Source: Pollenia angustigena (taxonomy: Eukaryota; Arthropoda; Insecta; Diptera; Polleniidae). Taken from it: DNA of 64,000 nt. Numbering within the stretch: position 1 is the stretch's first letter; each line of letters begins with the position of its first letter. The stretch covers positions 200,464,208-200,528,207 of the forward strand of contig OV884058.1 of assembly GCA_930367215.1 (NCBI GenBank), given 5' to 3'. Positions 23,433-34,570 of the stretch are shown here, piece by piece. Under the pieces are notes generated by a model. It did not search any database and was not told where the DNA came from. It worked only from the letters and a program-made list of their open reading frames with translations. The position numbers and the translations under genes are program-made.

Positions 23433-23500
23433 GCCGACCGAGCTGAGAGTCGAACCCACGACCTAGTAGATGAGAGCCGTAAACACCTAGACCCAATATC
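23433..23500 (-). repeat. tRNA-like module in left arm of H
   Basis: Minus strand: GGTCTAGGTGTTTACGGC (D-arm-like), then GTGGGTTCGACTCTC (T-arm with B box) and GCTCGGTCGGC. It corresponds to the module at 24,618-24,686 in the other arm. The 5' acceptor strand is not complementary, so it is a pseudogene-like relic. Confidence 0.5.
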
Positions 23501-24017
23501 TTTTACATTTAAATTCATATTTATATTTAGATTTTGAAAAAAAAGTTTATTTTTTAAAATGTTTAAAAAAATGTATTTTTAAATTTAAAATATAAAAGAG
23601 AAAATATACATATCTAATAAAATACGGAAAGATACCGGATACTGAGATCCGTATTGTGCCTCAAACGCCGGAAAATTCATTTTTAGATTTTGGAGAAGAA
23701 GGTGATGTTAACTTTTGCACATTATTTTCCTTTGATATTTATATTAATATGTATATTTGATTATCCAATTTTCTTAACCAGATGATGATGTACAGTCCAA
23801 TTTAACCCTTATGTGAGTGACAAAAAAATACCTTTAACAGAGTGACAGGGTACCCTGGTACCACATACAATAAATACGAAAATTTTACATTATATTACAA
23901 TATATGTCTATAAGAAAATTCATTTAACAAAATGTAAAATATAAGTTTTTGCAATGTCTAACATAAACACGAACCTGGGGATTTCCCTTTGGCTTTATGA
24001 TTGATCGACAAATACAT

Positions 24018-24293
24018 CTACTTGCTACTGCTTTCATTTAGCGACAAAAATTTTGAAATGCTTGTGCTTAGAAAATCTAACAGCATATAGCACAGCATGT
24101 CGCTAAGTTTTTGTCTTCTAGAGCGATTCACAATCACAGCAAAAGAAACCAGTCGTTCTACAGGTGCAGATGAGGGTAGTGGGGTATTATATTTTATAAA
24201 AACGTTTTTTATTGCATTGTGCTTATGCAGGCAATTTGTTGTTGTATCCCGGTCGGCCAAGTATAAAATTGTTTCCTCGAGATAATTCCCCAC
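24018..24293 (-). pseudogene. hAT transposase C-terminal (dimerisation) remnant
   Basis: The 91-codon frame contains LPSSAPVERLVSF followed by NRSRRQKLSD and MLCYMLLDFL. This matches the conserved hAT C-terminal dimerisation motif (SSAxxERxFS, then RRxxLS, then a leucine-rich helix). The DDE catalytic part and BED zinc finger are absent, so it cannot act as a transposase. It lies in the unique centre of element H and identifies the superfamily of that element. In hAT enzymes this region mediates multimerisation. Confidence 0.7.
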
Positions 24294-24617
24294 CTCGCTT
24301 AAATTAGACTGTACATCATCATCTGGTTAAGAAAATTGGATAATCAAGTATACATATTAATATAAATATCAAAGGAAAATAATGTGCTAAAGTTAACATC
24401 ACCTTCTTCTCCAAAATCTAAAAATGAATTTTCCGGCGTTTGAGGCACAATACGGGTCTCAGTATCCGGCATCTTTCCGTATTTTATTAGATATGTATAT
24501 TTTCTCTTTTATATTTTAAATTTAAAATACATTTTTTAAACATTTTGAAAAAATAACAAAAAAATAAACTTTTTTTTTTCAAAATCTAAATATAAATATG
24601 AATTTAAATGTAAAAGA

Positions 24618-24686
24618 TATTGGTCTAGTACTAGGTGTTAGGGCCTCATCTGCTAGGTCGTGGGTTCGACTCCCAGCTCGGTCGGC
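24618..24686 (+). repeat. tRNA-like module in right arm of H
   Basis: B box GGTTCGACTCC (24,663-24,673) sits in a T-arm-like GTGGGTTCGACTCCCAG, preceded by a D-arm-like GGTCTAGTACTAGGTG. The copies in the two arms differ at several bases, so the arms are not being homogenised tightly. Confidence 0.5.
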
Positions 24687-25072
24687 TTGAAAATTTTTTT
24701 CATTGTGAATTAAAATAACTCGTTCTTTTAACTATGATAATATTTTTTTTCCACAATAACACATTTCCTTTTTAAGTAATTTAAAAAAGTGAAAACACGC
24801 CACTGTTCATACAATGTGTATGTATTATTTTTTAAGGTAAACAGTATCTACTATCAATCATTTACTGATTACTGCATTTTTTTACAGAAATCAGTAAAAT
24901 TTACTGAATACTGATTTTTTCAGTAATCAGTACTTCTTATTGAATACTGATTTTTGTTTTCAATAACCAGTAAAATTTACTGAATACTGATTTTTTTTTT
25001 TAGTAATCAGTAAAAAAAGAAAATACTGAAAAAGTACTGAAAAAGTACCGGTACTGAAAAATGCCCATCTAT

Positions 25073-26053
25073 GAGTTTTAATAATGGAACTCTTTTTATA
25101 ACGTCAGCTTAAGTTTAAGCTATAAAGATGGTCACTTTAACCAAACATTTTGATGTTTGTAAACAGTTTTATATTTCTCTCTATTCAAATTGATATATCG
25201 TGGCAACTATGCCAAGCGAAACATCAAAATAGCAAAAAATAACAAAGAATAAAAAATAAAAAACAAAACGAAAACCTTTTAATTTATAGATTTTTAATAG
25301 TATTGTACAAAGTGCGTAAAACATTACTAACTTTTTTTTAATTATTTTATTATTTTATAAATTTAATTTTAATAAAATTAATTTTTAAATTTTATTTGGT
25401 CAAATGGTTGTCTTTAGGATAAATAAATAAGAAGCTCCACGGAAAATTGGTGTGTGACAATAAGTGAATAAATTGTAGTCTCAATACCTCAAAGCATTAT
25501 TAATCATCGACTATATAGATACAACGATAAATAAACACTTTTCTAAGCGGATTTAATCACACCAAAAAATGCTGGTGTTAATAAAGCACAATTTGTTTTG
25601 TTAAAAATAACAGCTGACTGAAACAGCAGCTTTTAAACACCAGCAGATGTCGTAAAAAGTGTTAGTGAATAGCAAACTGGTTAATTTTGTGGTTAACATT
25701 TTTAAACGAAACAATTGTGGTTTAAAACGCATAGTGAATCGCACTTCAGCAAGGCGAATTTAAAAAGGTAAGTTCAACTCGTCAGCCATTCATCAGCTGT
25801 CTCCACGGCGAATTCAAAATATAATACCCGAACGTCAAAAAAAAACCCGTTTGTTTATGTTTTGCGCCATAATAAAAGAAAAAATGTCTGAGAAAAATTT
25901 GATTCAAAAGTGCTTGTAGCTAATTAGAAAACTTAAGCTCTAGCCATTTTCCAGACATAAAAAACGAGGGATTTATGGGTAAATTAGAGCAAGTTTGGGT
26001 TTTTGGTCATATTTTAGTCAGTCAACTGTAACGAAGTATATGTGACATAAATA
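25073..26053. other. Intergenic stretch
   Basis: AT-rich and without a supported gene. A short inverted pair TGCTGGTGTT / AACACCAGCA at about 25,570 and 25,635 may mark a small repeat. Confidence 0.35.
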
Positions 26054-26055
26054 TA

Positions 26056-27023
26056 CACAGAAAAAATTTTTTCTCCAATTCAAACAAAAAAATTTGTAGA
26101 ACCAAACAATTTTTTGTCTGAAATCGGTCCTATAAACAAATTCGCAAATTCAAACAATTTATTTGCATTTTGTTTATTGAAAAAAACACCGATTTTTCCA
26201 AACAAATAATTTAACTGAATCAAACAAAAAGTTTACTAAAATTCATATAAATTTCAAACAAATAATTTTGCTGAATCAAATAAAAAAGTTTTTGCACAAA
26301 CAATGACGCGCACACAAGCAAGCACTGTTGGAGAAGATGAAGCAGAGCAGAGCGGCCGGCTGGCTTTGAGACACATTTTTTTGTTGGAATAATTTTTGAA
26401 CGAAGTCTTATTTATAGACACAATATTCTTCTTCATCACTCACTGTTGCTGCATCCTTTCCTTTGCTAATGAAGAAGAAATGTAACCAAAAACGGCGGCA
26501 GACCGACTCGATATGTTTTTCGTCATCATTCTATTTTTGTATTTGATATATTTAAGTAAACAGTTTGAAAAAATTGAATACGAGATTTTGTTTTTTTTTT
26601 ACCAACTTTGAAACCAAAAATTAATTTTGTTTCTTATGTTGTTGTTGTTTTTTTACTACAAACCTCGTCACGTTATTTTATCATTTTTCTTATTGCTGTA
26701 CTTTTTTAAAGCGTCCAAAAATAGACTGCATGTGTTTTTTGTTGTAGTTCTTATATTTCACATAAAGAAGTGTTGCTTACGATCAAATAAAAAAATGCAA
26801 AAAGACGACAACATTAAAAAGCGTTAAATATTTCATATAAAATTATGAAAACTTGAAACCAATAACGTGTATATTATATTTTTGAATAGTTGTCAACATT
26901 TTTGTTGGTTAAATAAAAATCAAACAAAAATAATTATTGAATCAGTAAAAAAATTTGTAGAAATCAAAAATATGTTCAAACAAGCGGTTGTCTGAAAATA
27001 ATTCGGCAATAATTTTTTCTGTG
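26056..27023. mobile_element. TIR element A, copy 2 (inverted relative to copy 1)
   Basis: Bounded by CACAGAAAAAATT and AATAATTTTTTCTGTG with TA at 26,054-26,055 and 27,024-27,025. The interior matches copy 1 in inverse orientation, including the ~250-base conserved core, where a different 61-codon minus-strand frame is open (26,254-26,439). 968 bp. Confidence 0.7.
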
Positions 27024-27025
27024 TA

Positions 27026-27433
27026 TAACAACCGATTACCCATCATTTTGCGGTCTGCGGAAAACTCATTTAAACATACACACAAACAGACGGTCAGTTG
27101 GCCATTGTTAAATCAAATTAGCTACTCTTAGGACGTGTTTTTCAGATGGGGATTAGGTTTGAACTTAGTTTAACGTTCTCTGCAACTCGGATTTTTCCAG
27201 TGAAATGTGATTTTTTTTTCTATTATTTCATTAAAGACCCACATTTTAAGCAAGACTGCGCTGTTCCGGCAACATTTTGTATACAAACTTGGTATCGGCG
27301 GCACAAATCAGTTTTCAGATTAACTAAACCTAGTTTAACTGAGATCTCAAAAACCCAGCCTTAAAGACAAAGAATAAATACCTTATAGAGTCTTATATTT
27401 TAACTCTGAGAATTACAAACGTAATGATATACT
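27026..27433. repeat. Helitron-like family fragments with a small MITE
   Basis: ACAGACGGTCAGTTGGCCATTG and, further on, a TTACAAACGTAATG block resemble the repeat at 47,260-47,560. Between them, about 27,137-27,355, is a segment ending in a GAGATCTCAAAAACCCAG motif that may be a separate MITE. Confidence 0.4.
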
Positions 27434-27606
27434 TACATATCGTCATATTAAATGCAAACGAACGTAACTACACAAAATTTCAAAATTGAGTTTTTTTTAT
27501 CGATTATGGTGCGTTTAATTAAAATACATATTGGTGCAAAATTTTAGATTCCTACGATCAAAAATGGCGATGTTATTAACGAAACTCAAACGCCAAATAC
27601 ACGTTG

Positions 27607-30600
27607 TTGTTTTTTTTTTTTTAACGATAAACCAACACTCAGGGTATGCCCCCTATATATGCAGTGCATTGTGTTGATCGGGAAAATAAGGTTTGGGAAG
27701 GAGGAAAGAGGGAATAGTGTTTGTGGACATTTGACTTGAATCTTAATAAATTATAAGTACCGGGGAAGACCTCTGCGGGAAGTTTATTCCACATAGGGAT
27801 AGTTCGACTGAAAAACGAATTTTCTCTATAATGCGTTGTGTGTTTCACAGGACAATCGACTACAAACGGATGTGATCCACTGGATGAGCGAGTATTACGA
27901 AGAAATACTCGGGCGGGTGGAATAAGTTCACTTATCTCAGTGGAACACCTCCCATGGTCGGATATAGGTGGTCTAGATAGTAAGGAGATCGGATGAAGTG
28001 AAGTAAGTCTTGCACCGTTTTAAAAAACCTAAACACTTGAATGCCTCTTTCGACACTTTAAAAACGTGTTTATTCCAGCGGACATCGCACTGTATTCTCA
28101 TGCCCAGAACATCAAGAGTATCCGATTCCTCAATATCAATGCCACCCATTAATACAGATGACATAGTTGGTCCCACGGCCCGTCTGTGGGTCAACATACT
28201 ACATTGGGTCTTGCGTGCATTAAATTCGACCCTATTCACTTGACCCCACTCAGAGATTGTAGCTAGGTCCTGATTAAGAGCAGGGTTGTCAGATGTGGCG
28301 ATTTCTCGCCAAACGTGGCGATTTTCAAACATGCTTGGCGACCTAATTTTTGATTTGGCGACATGGCGATTTTTTGGCGATTTATAAAATTTTTAAAATC
28401 GCCAACTGGCTATTTTTGATGACCTATGAATTTGTTTTGAAATTCGTTAAATTAAATACTTAGAAATAATATTATTTTAATTCTCGTATTTTTATGAACG
28501 AAATTTAAGGCAATCATATATATGATAGGTATTTGAAGGTATGTTCAAATGGCTGATGAAGTTAATGAAAATCTTTTAGAAAAGAGTTTTTTATATATAA
28601 AATTGCTCTTGAAAAAATCAATAAATATAATTCCTTAAAACACGAATATGTTTTAAGTCTATAAACATTTTCACATTATACTTATATGTATGTGGCAATT
28701 TATTATCACAGATAAAATATGTTGTTGTTATTGATATTTTAAAGATTTTTATGAATCCTATCATACCTTTGGACGTTTATGAAACACAATGGAAAAAATA
28801 AGCGTTGGTTAATTGGAAAGATAACTAAATAAGTTTAGGAAAACATTTTAAAGCTACAAGGATACGGCAGGTACGTAACATTTTAAGGACTTTACTTTGG
28901 CTGTCCTTAATATGCGGTTATTACAACTAGTAATGCCTGTGTTGAAACTATGAACGCAACTAAAACTCGCCTTTGAATTAGAATGCAATACGAACTTCTT
29001 GACCCGTTATTAGGAGTTATACAGGCATGTTCTGAAAATCACAAGATTTCAAATCACTTGCGATTTTATGAAAAAAGCTTTTTGTCCAGAACACCTTTTT
29101 TTTGATTTCAAATCACTTTCACAAAAACTTATTTTCAGAACATGCCTGATAAGTTGTATGAATGGGAATAGTACATGTTGCACTTCTTTTGTACTTTTGT
29201 TGAATAAATGTAATACCCTCACAATGTATTCCAAATGAAGCGTTTTAGATATATAATAAAACTGCAACTATTGTATATAGTGCATTTTTAATATTTGTTA
29301 AGTACTAGCCGCAAAAAATATTTTTTTGTTGCTTTAAGTAGACTACTATAAATTATTTTATAGTAAACATCGTACCTTTTTTGTGTTCACTAACTATTTT
29401 TATTTCGCTCTAAATAAAAATTAAGCAAAATATATATTATGGCGACTTTTTTTGAGTTTTTGGCGTATTTAAGCGATACGGAACTAATTTTGTTTTTAGG
29501 ATTTATAAAAAAATATTTTTAATAATTTAAAAAATATGTATTTTATTGTCAAAAACTTGTAAACAAAGGTTTTGGCGATTTTTGATATTGAATTTGGCGA
29601 AAAAGGTCAAAATCGATCTGACAACCCTGATTAAGAGTGTCATTCATATACTGCCTTTTGCCCCCAATCTCAACAAGGCTTGGCCTATGATCGAAGGAAT
29701 ATTAATGACAAATGTTGCTGTCATCTGCAAAAGAGTAGATAGGATTTGAAGTATGACCACGAAGGTCACTAAGAAATATAAGAAATAGCGTAGGAGAAAG
29801 GACAGAACCCTGCGGTACCCCTGAATTTAGCTGAAACTCGTTTGATGCAATCCCATCTATAACAACACGTATAGTGCGATCACTGAGGAAACTCGATATA
29901 AATCGAGAGAAATCATTACCGACACCAAAAGCAATAAGCTTTGACACAAGCGCACCATGCCACACCCGATCAAACGCCTTGGAAATATCTAGAGCAACCA
30001 CTTTGCATTCATCAAAGCGGTGAATGGATCGACTCCAACGTTCTGAAAGAAACGCTAACAGGTTTCCTGTAGATCGGCCACCACGAAAACCATACTGTCT
30101 GTCACTGAGAAGTGAATTTGTCTCCAGATATTTCACAAGATGGTAATTAACCATGCTCTCCATCACCTTCGAGAGCGAAGAGCAAGTTGCGATTGGGCGG
30201 TAATTGTCAGGGTTAGTAGCCTCACCCTTCTTGGGGATTGGCTGAACATTGGCCACCTTCCAGCAAGAGGGAAAGATTCCCGCACGGTACGAAGAGCTAA
30301 AAAGGTTGGAAAATGGACGAGCTTACGTCGAACAGCACTGTTTCAATACCAGTGCTGATATGCCATCCGGCCCCGGTGACTTGTTTACGTTAAGATCCGA
30401 AAGAACCCTTTGGACTGCGTGTGATCGGACAAATATCTTGGGCATAGTACATGATACTCTTCCGACTACGGGCAGTGATTGATTGCTTTCCGGCAAGAAC
30501 GAATTACTTGCAAACAGTTCAGCCAAGAGGTTGGCGTTATCAATCGGGTCAGTAAATATTTGGTCGTCCTTTATATAGATAGAAGAACTAGCACTGTCCC

Positions 30601-31113
30601 TTACGAAGGACCAAAAGGTCTTACTGCCCCGAGGAGCAGAAAGGACCTTAGCACGAAGACGCTGTTCGTGTAGAAATTTTTCTCGTCTAAGTACTTTGGC
30701 ACACTCAGATCTTGCCTTCATTCGTAGGTGATCGGTAGTTGCGTTTTTATTCAAACGCCAACTACTAAACGCCTCCTCTCTGGATCTGACTGCATTTTTG
30801 CACGTCTAGTTAAACCAACAATTAAGCTTTGGTTTAACCGAAATTTGCTTCGAAGGAATAAAAAGTTTCATTCCAAGCAAAATTACATTTACGACCATTT
30901 TTGCAGCGGCATCAACATTATCGTCAAGGAAACAAATTTTCCAGTTGAAATGCCGGTAAAATTCGTTAAGCTCGGCCCAACGAGCCTTTTCATAAATAAA
31001 AATCGAGCGTTTCGGGGCTGTTTTCGAGACGCTATGAAGTGCCGAATATGAAAAGTAAGCAGGAATGGTATTGTGATCCGTTATTGATTTTGTAAAGTTT
31101 TTTGCTTCTCTTG
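27607..31113 (-). pseudogene. CR1-like non-LTR retrotransposon relic (5'-truncated)
   Basis: Minus strand, from an endonuclease-like SITDHNTIPAY (about 31,090) through a linker, the RT entry motif NKSPGPDGIS, a frameshift near 30,300, then NYRPIATCSSLSKVMES, DRQYGFRGGRSTGNLL, ALDISKAFDRVWH, SGVPQGSVLSPTLF and a FADD active-site box (about 29,710). A hAT element splits it at 28,281-29,629. Further 3' are VEFNARKTQCSML and, after another frameshift, TIPMWNKLPAEVFPG. It ends in a T-run (27,610-27,622), the poly(A) tail on the minus strand. The family makes an endonuclease/RT that integrates by target-primed reverse transcription. This copy is broken by at least two frameshifts. Clade assignment (CR1/Crack-like) is tentative. 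Confidence 0.75.
28281..29629. mobile_element. hAT element inserted in the LINE, 8-bp duplication
   Basis: Perfect 14-bp inverted ends CAGGGTTGTCAGAT / ATCTGACAACCCTG are flanked by ATTAAGAG on both sides (28,273-28,280; 29,630-29,637). Inside, plus-strand bases around 28,920-29,020 encode a decayed hAT C-terminal motif (SNACVE, then TKTRL, then YELLDPLL) with stops. Ends are rich in TTTGGCGA motifs, likely subterminal binding repeats. Reading across the insertion restores the LINE frame. Size 1,349 bp. Confidence 0.85.
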
Positions 31114-31167
31114 TAAAAAAATAAAAATTGTAGTTACGTCCGTTTGCATTTAATATGACGATATGTA

Positions 31168-31700
31168 TACCCTTCCCACCTGTGGTGAAGAGTATACAAA
31201 GGAAAAGTGCTATATGCGGTTATGCTGAATCTAATATACACTTCGCCATAGTATTGCAAATCCAATTGTTCCCAAACTCATATGGCATGGACGCTATCGC
31301 TTTCAAATTCTTGTTCCGGGAGCATGTGCTGTCATGTGAAATAATAGATCGATTTTGCTGATTTACAAATCAAAAAAAATCTCATATCGCACTTGTTCAA
31401 CAATACTGTATTAACTCCAAATTTAAACATTTTCAGTAGAAGTAAAAAAATTTTTAATTTTTCATTAAAGATATATGATGATATAATTAAGCCATTTTAC
31501 TTACTATTTTTTCTTTCATAACAATTACAACAATATTCCTTTTTTTAAATATTTTTTTCTTACATTTTTATTTATTCATTAAATATTAAAAAAGTCGTTT
31601 ATTTATTTGTATATTCCTAAAATTAAACTTAAATTATTTAACTCCTGTTTCACATTTTCATTACAAATCTATAAAATCGAGTATTCAGTTATACAAAATA
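31168..31700. other. Helitron-like end fragments and AT-rich DNA
   Basis: CCACCTGTGGTGAAGAGTATAC (31,178-31,199) is followed at once by AAAAGTGCTATATGCGG, so two end fragments of the 46.6-kb family abut. From about 31,370 the sequence is AT-rich 3' flank of the GYSYP gene. Confidence 0.4.
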
Positions 31701-31715
31701 TTAAAAACTTAAATA

Positions 31716-31742
31716 TTTATTACAAAAAAAAAAAAATTTATT
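31716..31742 (-). terminator. Poly(A) signals of the GYSYP-repeat gene
   Basis: On the minus strand, AATAAA occurs at 31,737-31,742 and 31,716-31,721, about 165-190 bases past the stop codon. Confidence 0.5.
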
Positions 31743-31873
31743 TCTTATAATTTAAGTAATAATGACTATGATTCGTTTTTGTTTTAATAATTTTTTTGTT
31801 TGGTTATTTGTAAAGAGACTCGCAAACTTAACAACACTATGAGAATTAAACTAATGAGCGAATTAAGTTAAGT

Positions 31874-31891
31874 AGAGAGAGAGAGAGAGAA
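31874..31891. repeat. (GA)n microsatellite in the 3' UTR
   Basis: Nine GA dinucleotides lie 16 bases beyond the stop codon of the minus-strand gene. Confidence 0.8.
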
Positions 31892-31907
31892 ATAGGTAGA
31901 AATCACA

Positions 31908-33920
31908 TTAATATTCGAACTGCAGTGCAGGTTTAGGATACGAGTAACCATTTCTCGCTGGTGTGGGATAAAAGAGTTTCACTTCGGGAGTGGGGTATGA
32001 GTAACCGCTATTTTGGGGAGGTTGGATGGGTAATTCAAATTTTACAGCAGGAGTGGGGTAGGAATAACCAGGTTTCCGAGGAGATTGGGTGGGTAGTTCA
32101 AACTTTTCGACTGGATTGGGGTAAAAGTAACCGGGTTTTTCTGTATTTTTCCTAGGTAATTCGAATTTTTGAGCTGGAGTGGGATAAGAGTAACCGGCAG
32201 CTTGTGTCGGTTTACTGGGCAATTCGAATTTTTGTGCTGGCGTAGGGTAAGAGTAGCCGGTTTTTTGGGGTGGTTGTGTGGGAATTTCGAATTTAATAGC
32301 GGGTGTTGGGTATAAATAACCAGTCTTTTCGGTTGGTTTAGTTGGTAACTCAAACTTTTGGGCCGGAGTAGGATAAGAGTAACCTGCTGATTGATAAGGT
32401 TTACTGGGCAATTCAAATTTTTGTACTGGCGTGGGATAGGAGTAGCCAGTCTTTTGTGGTGGTTGTGTTTCGAACTTTACAGCAGGAGTTGGGTAGGAGT
32501 AACCAGTTTTTTGTGTGGGTAAATCGAATTTTTGTGCCGGGGTAGGATACGAATAACCAGATTTTTGTGGGGGTTTTGAACGAGTTTCGAATTTTTCGAC
32601 TGGAGTTGGATACGAGTATCCAGTACTCTGTGGCGGCTTTGAAGATTTTTCAAATTTAACAGCCGGAGTTGGGTATGAGTAACCGGTGGGTTTAGTTGAT
32701 AATTCGATTTCTTTTGCTGGAGTAGGATACGAGTACCCGGTTTTCTGTGTTGGCAATTCGAATTTTTGGGCAGGCGCAGGGTAAGAATAGCCAGGTTTCT
32801 GAGGAGCTGTTGTTGGCTGTTTGGTAGTTGTGGTGGTATATTCAAATTTTACAGCAGGTGAAGGGTAAGAGTAACCTGACTTCTGTGGAGGTTGTGTTGG
32901 CAATTCGAACTTTTGTGCTGGTGTAGGGTAAGAGTAACCGGATTTTTCTGGAGGTTGTTTCGGCAATTCGAGTTTTTGTGGTGGTGTTGGGTAAGAGTAA
33001 CCAGTCTTTTGTGGTGGCTGTGTAGAAATTTCGAATTTAACTGCCGGTTTGGGATATGAGTAACCAGTTTTTTGTGTGGGTAGTTCGAATTTTTCCGCTG
33101 GTGTGGGATATGAGTAACCAGGTTTTTGTGTGGGTAGTTCGAATTTTTCGGCTGGTTTGGGATATGAGTAACCAGGTTTTTTGGGAGCTGGTGTGGGCCT
33201 TTTAGTAGTAATGGTAGTTTCTTCATATTTAACCTGAGGCGAAGGATAAGAGTAGCCAGTCTTTTGTGTTGAGAGTTCGAATTTTTGTGCAGGTGTGGGA
33301 TAATAATAACCCGGCTTCTGGGGAGGTAGTGTTGGCTTCTTAGTTGTGATGTATTCAAATTCAACATCCGGTTTTGGATAGTCATAACCCGATTTAGTGG
33401 GCTGGCTAGGCAACTCAAATTTAACAGCTGGTGTGGGATAAGAATAACCTGGTTTGGTTGGGGGTTTAGTAATCAATTCGAATTTCACTTCAGGCTTTGG
33501 ATATGAATAACCTGATTTTGTAGTTTGTGCCACAGTTGTTTGTCTTTGAGTTGGCTTTGTGGGAAACTCAAATTTTACGGTTGGCTGTGGATACAAATAA
33601 CCAGGTTTAGAGGGCTTAGGATATTCTAAAGGCTGTTTAGGTTGTGGATATGAATAACCTTTTGTAGGGGCAGGCTCAAAAGGCTTTGGCTTTGGGTATG
33701 AGTAGCCCTTAGTAGGCAGTTCAAATGATTTTTGTGGTACCGGATAAGAGTAACCCGGTTTCTGTTGATAATCCAGTCTGTCTTGGGGTGGATTGTAGTA
33801 ATAACCATTACCATTATTTTGCTGAAGTTCGCCTATATAGTTGGATACTGGCTGATAGAAGTACTGTGCCAATGACCGACTACTAAACGCCAAAAGTAGG
33901 CATAATGTGCAAAAATGTTT
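31908..33920 (-). CDS. Secreted GYSYP-repeat protein, exon 2 (5' exon not located)
   Basis: The minus-strand exon begins at 33,920 after an acceptor TTTAATTTCAG and reads [18 protein letters not shown], then QYFYQP. This is a signal peptide that needs only an ATG from an upstream exon, as in the gene at 956. About 670 residues follow to a stop at 31,908. After an N-terminal [20 protein letters not shown] segment the protein is about 30 copies of a ~20-residue unit, [20 protein letters not shown] and variants ([14 protein letters not shown]). It is rich in Pro, Tyr, Lys and Thr, with no Cys after the signal peptide, and ends [13 protein letters not shown]. Similar GYxYP repeats occur in fly secreted proteins of unknown function. 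Tyrosine and lysine suggest cross-linked cuticle, eggshell or glue material, which is inference. No ATG followed by GT is found in the first ~2 kb upstream, so exon 1 is distant or differently spliced. Confidence 0.85.
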   Translation of the reverse strand, partial: KHFCTLCLLLAFSSRSLAQYFYQPVSNYIGELQQNNGNGYYYNPPQDRLDYQQKPGYSYPVPQKSFELPTKGYSYPKPKPFEPAPTKGYSYPQPKQPLEYPKPSKPGYLYPQPTVKFEFPTKPTQRQTTVAQTTKSGYSYPKPEVKFELITKPPTKPGYSYPTPAVKFELPSQPTKSGYDYPKPDVEFEYITTKKPTLPPQKPGYYYPTPAQKFELSTQKTGYSYPSPQVKYEETTITTKRPTPAPKKPGYSYPKPAEKFELPTQKPGYSYPTPAEKFELPTQKTGYSYPKPAVKFEISTQPPQKTGYSYPTPPQKLELPKQPPEKSGYSYPTPAQKFELPTQPPQKSGYSYPSPAVKFEYTTTTTKQPTTAPQKPGYSYPAPAQKFELPTQKTGYSYPTPAKEIELSTKPTGYSYPTPAVKFEKSSKPPQSTGYSYPTPVEKFETRSKPPQKSGYSYPTPAQKFDLPTQKTGYSYPTPAVKFETQPPQKTGYSYPTPVQKFELPSKPYQSAGYSYPTPAQKFELPTKPTEKTGYLYPTPAIKFEIPTQPPQKTGYSYPTPAQKFELPSKPTQAAGYSYPTPAQKFELPRKNTEKPGYFYPNPVEKFELPTQSPRKPGYSYPTPAVKFELPIQPPQNSGYSYPTPEVKLFYPTPARNGYSYPKPALQFEY

Positions 33921-34345
33921 CTGAAATTAAAAAGGAATAAAAAAGTTTTTTTGGATGATTAAAGTAAATTACAAGAAAACACAATCTTAAAGAGCATTTT
34001 TAATTTATTTTCTATCGTGTTGTGATGTTGTAATATAAACTTTAAATATTAAAAAGGACCTTTTCCCCTTATTTTGATTCCATTTGCATTTAAGTGTTAT
34101 AAATGATAAATATTACCAAAATATAAGTTCAAGACTTTTCGGAACTTTGCCCTAGAATAATTCGAATTATATATTTCGCAATGTTTTTAATTTATATTTA
34201 TTCAAGCTTATGATCAATTTGTTATATTTTTTATAAAAACAAATATAAATCGACTAAATAAAACTTAAAATTATGGATGGTCGAAAAATTTATAGTAATG
34301 GGCATGTTCTAGAAATCGAAATGAAGTGAAATTGAAATCGAACTA
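33921..34345. other. Presumed intron or upstream DNA of the GYSYP gene
   Basis: AT-rich and without coding signal. It contains the acceptor at 33,921-33,922 (minus strand), but no matching ATG-GT first exon. Confidence 0.4.
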
Positions 34346-34570
34346 CACAGAAAAAATTATTTTTTTTGCAATTCAAACAAAAAATTTGTAGAATGCAAAA
34401 ATTTTTTTGTCTGAAATCGGTCCTATAAACAAATTCGCATATTCAAACAATTTATTTGCATTTTGTTTATTGAAAAAACACTGATTTTTTCAAACAAATA
34501 ATTTAACTGAATCAAACAAAAAGTTTATTGAAATTCATATCAATTTGTTTGAAATTTATATGACGTAACA
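34346..34570. mobile_element. TIR element A, truncated copy 3
   Basis: It starts CACAGAAAAAATTATT after a TA and matches the left ~220 bases of copy 2, including the CTGAAATCGGTCCTATAAAC block. The other end is missing. Confidence 0.65.

Larger units (their letters stand above)
23056..25072. mobile_element. hAT foldback element H with ~750-bp arms
   Basis: Inverted arms (23,056 to about 23,808 and about 24,300 to 25,072) start ATAGATGGGCATTTTTCAG. The outer ~200 bases are iterated CAGTAAT/ATTACTG motifs (TTACTGATTACTGAAA type), and each arm contains a tRNA-like module. The 490-base centre holds a hAT dimerisation-domain remnant on the minus strand. No 8-bp duplication is readable, so it is old or rearranged. 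Confidence 0.75.
27434..31167. mobile_element. 39-bp inverted repeats enclosing the CR1-like LINE relic
   Basis: 27,434-27,472 and 31,129-31,167 are 39-base inverted repeats with one mismatch (both contain TTAAATGCAAACG or its complement). Outside both, Helitron-like family sequence continues. Inside, 27,473-27,606 is unassigned and the rest is a LINE relic. The simplest reading is a TIR transposon that was later filled by the LINE. Target duplication is unclear. Confidence 0.5.

Noticed and set aside
24097..24285. Plus-strand frame over the hAT remnant
   Set aside because: Antisense shadow of the minus-strand hAT dimerisation domain.
32042..33418. Open frames in other minus-strand phases over the GYSYP gene
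   Set aside because: Repeat-driven shadows; only the frame with signal peptide and acceptor site makes a coherent protein.
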